From the NCBI GenBank assembly GCA_903901375.1, contig CAIUQV010000086.1, positions 1 to 7,246 of the forward strand: a stretch of DNA of 7,246 nt. The letters run 5' to 3'. Source of the stretch: an uncultured Ignavibacteriota bacterium (GTDB taxonomy: Bacteria; Bacteroidota; Ignavibacteria; Tepidaquicellales; Tepidaquicellaceae). The position numbers were made by a program, and so were the translations under genes. How positions within the stretch are numbered: position 1 is the stretch's first letter; every line of letters begins with the position of its first letter. Below, in pieces: positions 1 to 6,604 of this stretch. Below the pieces are notes generated by a model. The model did no database searches, had not been told where the DNA came from, and saw only the letters and a list, made by a program, of their open reading frames with translations.

Positions 1-1416
1 CACATTCGATGCCTGTGCACCTCCCATTACGGCAATCTTTGCATTAGGATATGCAAAAATAAATCTCGGATCGTAAGCTTTTCCGCACATTGCATAATTT
101 CCCGCGCCGTAACTGTTTCCTGTTATTATTGTTATCTTAGGGACGGTTGAATTTGCTACTGCATTAACCATTTTTGCACCATCTTTAATTATTCCTCCGT
201 GCTCGGATTGTGAGCCAACCATAAAACCAGTTACATCCTGCAGGAATAGTAAAGGTATTTTCCTTTGATTGCAGTTTAATATAAATCGAGTTGCTTTATC
301 AGCAGAGTCAGAATAAATAACACCTCCAAACTGCATTTCAACTCCTCCCTTTGGAGCCTTTTTCTTTACAACTTCTCTCTGATTTGCTACTATTCCGACA
401 GCCCATCCGTTGATTCTTGCATATCCTGTAATTATTGTCTGCCCATAAGTAGGTTTATATTCATCAAAATCGCCGTCATCAATTAGCCTCGCAATTAAAT
501 CATAAGTATTGTATGGTTTTGTACTGTCTTCTGGAATTACACCATAAATCTCTTCAATTTCGTAAGCAGGTTTTTTGGGTTTTATTCTGTCAAATCCTGC
601 AAATGAACTATGCCCGAATTTACTCACTAAGCTTCTTATTTTTTCAATAGCAGTTTTATCATCAGGTACTTTTTCATCTGTAATACCGGATACAGATGTT
701 GAGACCTCTCCTCCGCCAAGAGCCTCAGTATTGGTAACTTCTCCGATTGCTGCTTTCACAAGATGCGGTCCTGCAAGAAATATACTGCCTGTACCTTCAA
801 CAATTATTGTTTCGTCACTCATTATAGGCAGATATGCACCACCTGCAACACAAGGTCCCATAATTGCCGCTATCTGCGGAATCCCCATTGAACTCATAAT
901 CGCATTATTACGGAATATTCTTCCAAAATGTTCTTTATCTGGAAATATCTCATCCTGTAATGGAAGAAATACTCCTGCCGAATCTACTAAATAAATTATT
1001 GGAAGCCTGTTTTCCATAGAAATTTCCTGAGCACGTAGGTTCTTCTTACATGTGATAGGGAACCAGGCACCGGCTTTTACTGTAGCATCATTTGCAACTA
1101 TTACACAGTCACGTCCTTCTATCTTACCTATCCCAAATATTGTACCTGAAGAAGGAGCACCGCCGTATTCTTTATACATATCATAAGCAGTGAACTGTCC
1201 TATTTCCAGGAACGATGTTCCTTTGTCAATAAGAAGGTTAATTCTTTCTCTGCAGTGAAGTTTATTCTGAGAATGTAGCTTTTCTATGGCTTTTTTACCT
1301 CCGCCGAGTGATATATTTTCTGCTTTGGTACCCAACTCGCTTAACAGTTTCTTATGATAGGATATTCTGTCGTTAAATGCTTTTTCTTTCTTTAAATTAG
1401 ATTTTAATAATGCCAT
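1..1416 (-). CDS. Acyl-CoA carboxylase carboxyltransferase (beta) subunit, methylcrotonyl-CoA carboxylase type, partial (C-terminus off left edge)
   Basis: The product would transfer a carboxyl group from carboxybiotin to an acyl-CoA as the beta subunit of a cytoplasmic biotin-dependent carboxylase. The frame is open from ATG 1416-1414 to the window edge without a stop, giving 472 residues; family members are roughly 510-540, so the last part is missing. Two crotonase-like halves are visible. The N-terminal half has RERI (56-59), ANDATVKAG (108-116), YLVDSAG (142-148), FPDKEHFGRIF (158-168) and GPCVAGGAYLPIMSDE (187-202). IFLAGPHLVKAA (212-223) is typical of methylcrotonyl-CoA carboxylase rather than propionyl-CoA carboxylase. 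The C-terminal half has LFLQDVTGFMVG (390-401), GNSYGAGNYAMCG (433-445) and VMGGAQ (463-468). The true substrate (methylcrotonyl-CoA in leucine breakdown, or another acyl-CoA) cannot be settled here. The biotin carboxylase subunit is not in the window. No Shine-Dalgarno precedes the ATG. Confidence 0.93.
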   Translation of the reverse strand, partial: MALLKSNLKKEKAFNDRISYHKKLLSELGTKAENISLGGGKKAIEKLHSQNKLHCRERINLLIDKGTSFLEIGQFTAYDMYKEYGGAPSSGTIFGIGKIEGRDCVIVANDATVKAGAWFPITCKKNLRAQEISMENRLPIIYLVDSAGVFLPLQDEIFPDKEHFGRIFRNNAIMSSMGIPQIAAIMGPCVAGGAYLPIMSDETIIVEGTGSIFLAGPHLVKAAIGEVTNTEALGGGEVSTSVSGITDEKVPDDKTAIEKIRSLVSKFGHSSFAGFDRIKPKKPAYEIEEIYGVIPEDSTKPYNTYDLIARLIDDGDFDEYKPTYGQTIITGYARINGWAVGIVANQREVVKKKAPKGGVEMQFGGVIYSDSADKATRFILNCNQRKIPLLFLQDVTGFMVGSQSEHGGIIKDGAKMVNAVANSTVPKITIITGNSYGAGNYAMCGKAYDPRFIFAYPNAKIAVMGGAQASNV

Positions 1417-1431
1417 AGAAATTAATTAATA

Positions 1432-1460
1432 TTATTAAGTTTATTATTGTAAGATTGCAA
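1432..1460 (-). promoter_or_regulatory. Candidate promoter for the acyl-CoA carboxylase gene
   Basis: On the minus strand TTGCAA (1460-1455) is followed after 17 bases by TAATAA (1437-1432), a fair sigma-70-like pair. The start codon follows 15 bases after the -10-like box. The spacer is very AT-rich, so chance matches are easy, and lineages of the suspected group may use different promoter consensus sequences. Confidence 0.3.
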
Positions 1461-1474
1461 TATAAACAGAATTG

Positions 1475-1489
1475 AATGAAAGAAAAATA
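1475..1489. repeat. 15-base direct repeat, copy 1 (downstream of clpX)
   Basis: The plus-strand string AATGAAAGAAAAATA occurs here and, identically and in the same orientation, at 2981-2995. Read on the transcribed (minus) strand it is a T-rich tract that lies after a gene in both places. It may be part of a terminator, or a chance match in AT-rich spacer DNA. Confidence 0.45.
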
Positions 1490-1501
1490 GCGAAGTATCT
1501 T
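1480..1501 (-). terminator. Weak candidate terminator after clpX
   Basis: Starting 13 bases past the clpX stop, the minus strand can pair AAGATA (1501-1496) with TATTTT (1489-1484) around the loop CTTCGC, using one G-T pair, and then reads TCTT. The stem has almost no GC pairs, so it would be weak. The support is its position between clpX and the next promoter-like element, and the T-rich tract shared with the spacer at 2981-2995. Confidence 0.22.
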
Positions 1502-1514
1502 AAAAGATTAAATT

Positions 1515-2801
1515 CTAAGCTAATGCTTTTTTGTTCGGGTTTAAATAAATCGGTTCTTTCTTCTCCAGCACGACTTCTTTCGTTATTATACAATTAGATA
1601 CATTTTCCTTCGATGGGATTTTGTACATAATATCAACCATAATATTTTCCATAATAGACCTTAGCGCTCGTGCTCCTGTACCTCTTTTAATTGCTATGTC
1701 GGCAATACTGACTAATGCGTCTTCATGAAACTCCAGTTCAACACCTTCAAGACGGAATAGTTTCTTGTATTGTTTTATTAAAGCATTTTTCGGTTGAGTA
1801 AGTATTGATAATAATGCTTTTCTGTCAAGGCTTTCAAGTGTTGTAACGATAGGTAGTCTGCCAACTATTTCAGGAATCAAACCGAATTTAATCAGGTCGT
1901 CAGGTTCTACTTGAGCAAGTATTTCGTCCTTCTTAATATCATCTTTGCCGTATACATCAGAACCAAAACCAATTGAACCTTTGGCAACTCTTCTTTCGAT
2001 TGTTTTTTCCAAACCGTCAAATGCACCACCGCATATGAAGAGTATGTTCTTTGTATTAACACTTAATAATGGTTGTTCTGGATGTTTACGCCCTCCTTTT
2101 GGGGGTACTGTTGCAACTGTACCTTCAAGTATTTTTAATAATGCCTGCTGAACACCTTCTCCTGAAACGTCACGTGTTATCGAAACATTTTCACTTCTTC
2201 TTGAAATCTTATCAATCTCATCAATATATATTATTCCTTTTTCGGCATTTGCTACATTATAATCTGCATTCTGCAGAAGTCGTACAAGCATAGATTCCAC
2301 ATCGTCTCCCACATATCCTGCTTCAGTCAATGTGGTTGCGTCAGCAATCGCAAAAGGTACTTTCAGTAATTTGGCAAGAGTCTGAGCAAGATATGTTTTC
2401 CCCGTACCTGTAGTTCCAAGCATTAATACGTTGCTTTTCTCAAGTTCAACATCATCTATACTGATAGACCTCATTGAATCTATTCTCTTGTAATGGTTGT
2501 ATACAGCTACTGCAAGTGATTTTTTTGCCCTGTCTTGTCCAATAACGTATTCATCAAGAAATTTCTTGATATTTGATGGAGTTAAATTGCCTTTAAACTT
2601 TTCAATGCTTTTGTTTACAGTCGGGTCTGAGTTCATTTTTATTATATGAACAGCACCGTCAACACATATCTCGCATATAAAAGGAGCTTTCCCAAACCGG
2701 TCAGCAGGACCCTTTATAAGATTTGTCACTTTATCTGCATTTCTGCCGCAGAATGAACACCTTGGTGCATTTGCAGCTGTATTAGTTGGTTTTGTTGCCA
2801 T
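1515..2801 (-). CDS. clpX: ATP-dependent Clp protease ATP-binding subunit ClpX
   Basis: ClpX is the hexameric AAA+ unfoldase that recognises tagged proteins and feeds them to the ClpP peptidase in the cytoplasm. The 428-residue product is close to the usual ~420-430. It shows an N-terminal Cys4 zinc-binding domain (C15, C18, C43, C46), Walker A GTTGTGKT (129-136), pore-1 loop GYVG (162-165), Walker B IIYIDE (190-195), pore-2 region RDVSGEGVQQ (210-219), RKH loop (238-240), the ClpP-docking IGFG loop (277-280), arginine finger R315 in GLIPEIVGRLP, and sensor-2 GAR (376-378). The frame continues upstream to an ATG at 2891, but those 30 extra residues (MAELADALDLGSS...) are translated tRNA-Leu, so ATG 2801-2799 is the start. 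No Shine-Dalgarno is seen. The gene begins 14 bases after the tRNA and is probably cotranscribed with it. clpP is not adjacent in the window. The zinc finger has about six extra residues between its Cys pairs compared with E. coli. Confidence 0.98.
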   Translation of the reverse strand: MATKPTNTAANAPRCSFCGRNADKVTNLIKGPADRFGKAPFICEICVDGAVHIIKMNSDPTVNKSIEKFKGNLTPSNIKKFLDEYVIGQDRAKKSLAVAVYNHYKRIDSMRSISIDDVELEKSNVLMLGTTGTGKTYLAQTLAKLLKVPFAIADATTLTEAGYVGDDVESMLVRLLQNADYNVANAEKGIIYIDEIDKISRRSENVSITRDVSGEGVQQALLKILEGTVATVPPKGGRKHPEQPLLSVNTKNILFICGGAFDGLEKTIERRVAKGSIGFGSDVYGKDDIKKDEILAQVEPDDLIKFGLIPEIVGRLPIVTTLESLDRKALLSILTQPKNALIKQYKKLFRLEGVELEFHEDALVSIADIAIKRGTGARALRSIMENIMVDIMYKIPSKENVSNCIITKEVVLEKKEPIYLNPNKKALA

Positions 2802-2815
2802 TTTTATATTTTTAG

Positions 2816-2897
2816 TGCGCGATAAGGGAGTCGAACCCCCACGAGTTGCCTCGCTAGATCCTAAGTCTAGTGCGTCTGCCAGTTCCGCCAATCGCGC
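2816..2897 (-). tRNA. tRNA-Leu, anticodon UAG
   Basis: The minus strand folds as a full class II tRNA of 82 bases. The acceptor is GCGCGAT paired with ATCGCGC, and the discriminator is A (2816), as expected for leucine. The D-stem is GCG/CGC around GAACTGGCAGA. The anticodon stem CTAGA/TCTAG encloses loop CTTAGGA, giving anticodon TAG, which reads CUN codons. The long variable arm is CGAG-GCAA-CTCG-T. The T-arm is GGGGG/CCCTT with loop TTCGACT and two G-T pairs at its base. The CCA end is not encoded; the bases after the discriminator are CTA. It lies 14 bases before clpX and is probably processed out of a common transcript. Confidence 0.97.
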
Positions 2898-2910
2898 TGA
2901 TTTTGTGTGA

Positions 2911-2941
2911 GAAATATATACAAAAAATTCAAATGATTTAA
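2911..2941 (-). promoter_or_regulatory. Candidate promoter for tRNA-Leu and clpX
   Basis: The minus strand reads TATATATTTC (2920-2911), about 14 bases before the tRNA 5' end, which is a suitable place for a -10 box (TATATT at 2918-2913). The best -35 match at 17-base spacing is the poor TTAAAT (2941-2936). The -10 is plausible and the rest is weak. A promoter is expected here because the tRNA follows a possible terminator and a 188-base spacer. Confidence 0.27.
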
Positions 2942-2980
2942 GTCATAAGAAATGTTACTGTTTGGAAATAAAATGCACTT

Positions 2981-2995
2981 AATGAAAGAAAAATA
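2981..2995. repeat. 15-base direct repeat, copy 2 (downstream of the small Cys4 gene)
   Basis: Identical in sequence and orientation to 1475-1489. Here it partly overlaps the 3' arm and T-rich tail of the candidate terminator. Confidence 0.45.
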
Positions 2996-3006
2996 CAGAT
3001 GTATTT
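2984..3006 (-). terminator. Candidate intrinsic terminator after the small Cys4 gene
   Basis: On the minus strand AAATAC (3006-3001) and GTATTT (2996-2991) form a perfect 6-base-pair stem around ATCT, followed by TTCTTTC. The shape fits a rho-independent terminator, but only one pair is G-C. It lies 80 bases past the stop of the small gene. The remainder of this 188-base spacer (2898-3085) shows only AT-rich sequence and the candidate promoter. Confidence 0.35.
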
Positions 3007-3085
3007 AGGTTGGTAATGTCTTTAAGGTTTATTGTTTAATTGGAATTAACAAACTGAGGAATAAAAACAAATCTGAGTTTCTATA

Positions 3086-3331
3086 TCAATCATTGTTAGA
3101 TAAAAAGTCCCCAAGTAAATTATCATCTGAAATAAATAACTTAGAACAAAACTCTCCCGAAAACTTTCCTGTCTTCACGCAGTTATAATGTTTTTGCCTG
3201 ATCTCATTCTTGTCTTTTGAACTTATGTTAAAAGCAAAGTCTTGAAGCTCATCACCGCATTCAGTACAAAAAGTCCCGTTGTTCTTTGGTTTGGCTTTAT
3301 TCATTTTTGAATTTTTAGAATTTTTCCCCAT
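3086..3331 (-). CDS. Small Cys4 zinc-ribbon-like protein of unknown function (81 aa)
   Basis: I do not recognise this family. The product is 81 residues: a basic, lysine- and asparagine-rich tail (1-18, no hydrophobic signal peptide), then a CTEC knuckle (C22, C25), a polar middle, HYNC (H48, C51), a second turn ending in FC (C62), and an acidic C-terminus (SDDNLLGDF, SNND). Four cysteines in a CxxC...C...C pattern suggest a single zinc-binding fold in the cytoplasm, possibly binding nucleic acid or protein; this is inference. It starts at ATG 3331-3329 without a Shine-Dalgarno and ends with TGA 3088-3086. It follows meaB by 100 bases with a dyad in between, and a weak terminator lies downstream, so it may be its own unit. 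The patterned cysteines and the strand shared with all neighbours support a real gene, but its short length leaves some doubt. Confidence 0.75.
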   Translation of the reverse strand: MGKNSKNSKMNKAKPKNNGTFCTECGDELQDFAFNISSKDKNEIRQKHYNCVKTGKFSGEFCSKLFISDDNLLGDFLSNND

Positions 3332-3344
3332 TTAAAACTTTTAA

Positions 3345-3388
3345 ATATTATTGAAACTGTCTTCCCTAATGACGCATCATAAGCGTCA
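3345..3388 (-). promoter_or_regulatory. Dyad TGACGC-N7-GCGTCA with downstream -10-like box, upstream of the small Cys4 gene
   Basis: A perfect 6-base inverted repeat (3370-3375 and 3383-3388, 7-base spacer) stands out in an AT-rich spacer. On the minus strand it is not followed by a T-run, so it does not look like a standard terminator for meaB. A -10-like TAATAT (3350-3345) lies between the dyad and the small gene's ATG, placing the dyad near -30 to -50 of a possible transcript, where a regulator could bind. No good -35 box is visible. It could instead be an RNA hairpin protecting the 3' end of the meaB message. Confidence 0.35.
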
Positions 3389-3431
3389 CAATATTTTAGA
3401 ACAATTTTTAAAAGTAAAAGTTCAAATTAAT

Positions 3432-4388
3432 TTATAGTTTTATTCCGGAAGTTAAAGAACTGATGAATGTATATGGGTCGGTTTTCTTTGAGTAAATATC
3501 GTCAATGTTCTGTAATAATACATCTGAATTATTTTTATCCCAGAAAGATTTTTGCAAATTTAAATTCACTATTTCAGTAATTTCATTCGCTAAATGTTCT
3601 TTCCTTTTTCTATCCAGATATCCCGATTTTATTAAATGTTCCCTGTGATTAAAAATTTCTCCGATTAATTCTTCGATACCGGTATTCTTTACTGCTATTG
3701 TTTTTAGTACTTTAATCTCGTAATTGTCATCCTGAGGTATCCTTAAATGCAAAATATTTTTCAGGCTTGTTACAATTTCATCAGCTCCCTGTCTGTCTGA
3801 TTTATTAAGTGCAAATACATCGGCTATTTCCATAAGTCCGGCCTTCATAGCTTGTACCGAATCTCCCGATTCGGGTACGAGTGCAACAACAGTTGTATCT
3901 GCCGTCTGCGCTATATCCAGTTCCGATTGTCCGACACCTACAGTCTCTATTATTATAAAATCTTTTCCGGAAGCATCAAGTATTTTGCATACGTCATTTA
4001 CATTCTTGCTTAAACCTCCAAGAGAACCACGTGTTGCCATAGACCTTATAAACACATTCTCAAACATGGTTGAGTCTGTCATTCTAACTCTGTCTCCAAG
4101 TAATGCCCCACCTGTAAAAGGACTTGTCGGGTCAACAGCTATTACTCCGATTCTAAAATTTTTCTTAGTAAGGTTTTTGATTATGCAATCCGTTATTGTG
4201 GATTTTCCTGCCCCGGGGGGACCTGTTATTCCTATTTTGTATGCTTTGCCGGTATGCTTATACACAGACTTGAGCAGTTCTAGCTTATCTGCATATTCAT
4301 TCTCGACAACAGATATGGCTCTGGAAATTGTTCTTTTATCTCCTGAAAGTAATTTATCTATGTATTCTTTATCTACATTCAATTTCAA
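3432..4388 (-). CDS. meaB: Methylmalonyl-CoA mutase-associated GTPase MeaB (ArgK/MMAA family)
   Basis: MeaB is a SIMIBI-class G-protein that loads and protects the adenosylcobalamin cofactor of methylmalonyl-CoA mutase in the cytoplasm. The 318 residues match the family length. Seen are a helical N-terminus ending in the SRAISVVEN region (22-30), Walker A GPPGAGKST (56-64), AVDPTSPFTGGALLGDRVRM (84-103), the signature FIRSMATRG (113-121), ETVGVGQSE (148-156) with the switch glycine, base-recognition NKSD (195-198), and the helical C-terminal dimerisation arm. The start is a TTG (4388-4386) overlapping the TGA of the epimerase gene as TTGA. An in-frame stop at 4403-4401 and the absence of any ATG before the Walker A leave this TTG, or the TTG two codons later, as the only likely starts. 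No mutase gene is in the window, so its client must be encoded elsewhere. A related target such as isobutyryl-CoA mutase is possible. Confidence 0.95.
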   Translation of the reverse strand: MKLNVDKEYIDKLLSGDKRTISRAISVVENEYADKLELLKSVYKHTGKAYKIGITGPPGAGKSTITDCIIKNLTKKNFRIGVIAVDPTSPFTGGALLGDRVRMTDSTMFENVFIRSMATRGSLGGLSKNVNDVCKILDASGKDFIIIETVGVGQSELDIAQTADTTVVALVPESGDSVQAMKAGLMEIADVFALNKSDRQGADEIVTSLKNILHLRIPQDDNYEIKVLKTIAVKNTGIEELIGEIFNHREHLIKSGYLDRKRKEHLANEITEIVNLNLQKSFWDKNNSDVLLQNIDDIYSKKTDPYTFISSLTSGIKL

Positions 4389-5308
4389 TTCGTGTTTTCT
4401 TTAAACCATTTACAGGTTAATTCTAATCCTTCTTTCAGAGAATATTGCGGTATCCATTTTAATAATCTTTTGGCTTTTTCATTTGATAGTAAACTTCTTC
4501 TTTGCTCACCTTCAATCTCTTTTTCATATTTTATTACAATACCAGGTTTTAAATTTGCAACAATTTTATCGGCAAGATTATTTATATTCGTTTCTTTTCC
4601 TGAAGAAATATTAAAAATATCATTTTGATTGTAACTCAAAGCCAGAAAGTTAGCATTCACAATATCCCGTACATAAACAAAGTCTCTTGTGTTTAATCCG
4701 TTTCCGAATATAACTGGCGGGTTATTGCTTAATACATTTTTGCAAAAAATTGAAATTACCCCTGCCTCTCCTTTGCTTCCCTGTCTTTCACCATATGCAT
4801 TACTGTACCTTAAAATGATATAATTCAAGCCATAGAATTTATTGTAAAAGAGTATGTAATTCTCAATGGCAGATTTTGTTATTCCATATGGGGATATAGG
4901 TGCTATAATGTGTTCTTCAGAGGCAGGGAATTCTTTTTGCTCACCATATATTGAACCGCCCGATGATGCAAATATGAATTTCTTAACCTTGTATTTTATA
5001 CATAAATCAAGAAGCTTTAATGATCCTTCTATATTAATCTTGGCATCAAATAAAGGATTTTTAATCGAATATCTTAAATCTATCTGAGCGGCGTGATGGT
5101 TTACAATATCAATCGTATTTTCCTGGAATATATCTTCAAGGTCATCTTTATAAATATCTTTGTTATAAAATTTGTATGAGGATTTTATATTATTTTCATT
5201 TCCGTTCGTAAGATTATCAACAATTATTACATTGTGACCTTCATCTGCATATTTATCGCTGATATTTGAACCGATAAAACCTGCGCCACCTGTAATTAAT
5301 ACGTTCAT
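4385..5308 (-). CDS. NAD-dependent nucleotide-sugar epimerase (GalE-like, extended SDR)
   Basis: This cytoplasmic enzyme most likely interconverts UDP-sugars at C4 (UDP-glucose/galactose or their N-acetyl forms) for polysaccharide or glycolipid synthesis. The 307-residue protein is a complete extended short-chain dehydrogenase: Rossmann GGAGFIG (7-13), an acidic residue for the NAD ribose (D31), NHHAAQ (70-75), the Ser-containing SSGGSIYGE (115-123), and catalytic YGITK (Y141, K145). The nucleotide-sugar-binding half includes LRYSNAYGERQG and GLNTRDFVYVRDIV. Family members include 4-epimerases, 4,6-dehydratases and reductases; the sequence looks most like bacterial and archaeal GalE-type 4-epimerases, but the substrate is not decided. 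The ATG shares one base with the purD stop (TAATG), and its own TGA overlaps the meaB start. The upstream glycosyltransferase in the same unit supports a glycan role. Confidence 0.9.
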   Translation of the reverse strand: MNVLITGGAGFIGSNISDKYADEGHNVIIVDNLTNGNENNIKSSYKFYNKDIYKDDLEDIFQENTIDIVNHHAAQIDLRYSIKNPLFDAKINIEGSLKLLDLCIKYKVKKFIFASSGGSIYGEQKEFPASEEHIIAPISPYGITKSAIENYILFYNKFYGLNYIILRYSNAYGERQGSKGEAGVISIFCKNVLSNNPPVIFGNGLNTRDFVYVRDIVNANFLALSYNQNDIFNISSGKETNINNLADKIVANLKPGIVIKYEKEIEGEQRRSLLSNEKAKRLLKWIPQYSLKEGLELTCKWFKENTN

Positions 5309-6603
5309 TAGATAAGTTTGCTTCCTATATCTTTTCTGTAGTACATATCCTTGAATGAAATACTGCTTATACTCTTATAAGCAATTTCGCGTGCATCTTT
5401 AAAAGATTTATTGCTGATACCTACTACTGATAAAACCCTGCCGCCGTTAGTTATAACATTATTATCCAGACTTTTTGTACCTGAATGAAAAACAATACAA
5501 TCATTACAGATGTCTTCTAAGCCCGAAACGGGATAACCTGTATTGTGTTTCTCAGGATACCCTCCCGAAGCTGCAACTATACACAGTGAAAATAAATTAT
5601 TTACTTCGAGTTCGTAATCATCAATTTTGTTTTCTGCAGATGCAATAAGCAGTTGTAAAAAATCTGATTTTATAAGAGGTAAAACAGACTGAGTTTCAGG
5701 GTCGCCGAATCTGCAGTTAAATTCAATTACATAAGGCTCGAATTCATCCCCATTTTTAACAATCATTAAACCGCAATATAAACAACCTTTAAACTCTCGG
5801 CCTTCCTGCTTCATGTTTTTGAGAGTTGGTAAAATGATTTTCTCTGTAATCTTATGAGTAGTAATGTCATCTACTAAGAAATTTGCCGGTGCAAAGGAAC
5901 CCATTCCTCCCGTATTTTTCCCTGTATCATTTTCACCAATTTTTTTGAAGTCCTGAGCATACGGAAGTATTTTGAAATTTGTGCCGTCTGTTATAACGAA
6001 TACTGAAACTTCAAATCCTTCTAAAAACTCTTCAATAACAAATTTTAAACCGGAAGTACCGAATATTAAATTATCATGAATGTCATTTATGAATGATACA
6101 GCATCTTCAATATTATGAGCGATGTAAACCCCTTTTCCTGCTGCTAGTCCGTCCGCTTTAATTACAATAGGGAATTTAATACTGTTTAAATAATCGTGGA
6201 CTTCAGAGTAATTGGAATCATCAAACACTTTGTAGGATGCAGTTGGGATTTTATTACGTGCCATGAAATCTTTTGAAAAGACTTTACTCGTTTCTATTTC
6301 TGAAGCTGATTTAGAAGGTCCGAAGATTTTAAGATTATTATTCGTGAAAGCATCAACAATTCCAAGGGAAAGGGGTACTTCGGGTCCTACTATTGTAAAA
6401 TCAATGTGTTTTTCTGAGGCAAAATTCAGAAGAAGCTCTGTCTGATCTGCTTTTATATCAACTGGTTCTGCTATTTTGTCGATTCCTGGATTACCTGTTG
6501 TGCAATATATTTTCGATTGTGATTTATCAAATGAAGGTGAATTGAATATTCTACATGCAATAGTATGTTCTCTGCCTCCATTACCTACTATTAAAATATT
6601 CAT
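5308..6603 (-). CDS. purD: Phosphoribosylamine-glycine ligase (GAR synthetase)
   Basis: PurD catalyses the second step of de novo purine synthesis in the cytoplasm: phosphoribosylamine + glycine + ATP to glycinamide ribonucleotide. Its 431 residues match the usual ~425-430. In order: N-terminal GNGGREHT (7-14), VGPEVPLSLG (72-81), GPSKSASEIETSK (95-107), ATP-grasp IKADGLAAGKGV (148-159), EEFLEG (191-196), QDFKKIGENDTGKNTGGMG (217-235, the PurD signature), EFNCRFGDPE (294-303) with metal ligands, ASGGYP (345-350), NGGRVL (386-391) and YRKDIG near the C-terminus. All expected blocks are present, so it should be active. It is a stand-alone PurD, not fused to PurM or PurN. It begins one base after the glycosyltransferase stop and ends overlapping the epimerase ATG. 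No other purine genes are visible, which is unlike a pur operon. Confidence 0.98.
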   Translation of the reverse strand: MNILIVGNGGREHTIACRIFNSPSFDKSQSKIYCTTGNPGIDKIAEPVDIKADQTELLLNFASEKHIDFTIVGPEVPLSLGIVDAFTNNNLKIFGPSKSASEIETSKVFSKDFMARNKIPTASYKVFDDSNYSEVHDYLNSIKFPIVIKADGLAAGKGVYIAHNIEDAVSFINDIHDNLIFGTSGLKFVIEEFLEGFEVSVFVITDGTNFKILPYAQDFKKIGENDTGKNTGGMGSFAPANFLVDDITTHKITEKIILPTLKNMKQEGREFKGCLYCGLMIVKNGDEFEPYVIEFNCRFGDPETQSVLPLIKSDFLQLLIASAENKIDDYELEVNNLFSLCIVAASGGYPEKHNTGYPVSGLEDICNDCIVFHSGTKSLDNNVITNGGRVLSVVGISNKSFKDAREIAYKSISSISFKDMYYRKDIGSKLI

Positions 6604-6604
6604 A

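Noticed and set aside
575..994. Plus-strand open frame of 139 codons inside the acyl-CoA carboxylase gene
   Set aside because: It is antisense to strongly conserved coding sequence, has no recognisable motif, and arises from the complementary frame.
1446..1463. Inverted repeat TATTG...CAATA before the acyl-CoA carboxylase gene
   Set aside because: Only five AT-rich pairs with an 8-base loop; this is expected by chance in such a spacer and it overlaps the candidate promoter.
1945..2293. Two plus-strand open frames (1945-2151 and 2069-2293) opposite clpX
   Set aside because: They overlap each other and lie antisense to conserved AAA+ motifs; no independent coding signal is seen.
2802..2891. 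N-terminal extension of clpX by 30 residues starting at ATG 2891
   Set aside because: The extension is the tRNA-Leu gene read as protein (MAELADALDLGSS...), a well-known annotation artefact. ClpX homology begins after ATG 2801.
3985..4404. Plus-strand open frame of 139 codons opposite the meaB N-terminal half
   Set aside because: It is antisense to the Walker A and GTPase motifs of meaB. Its protein shows only the mirrored composition of that gene.
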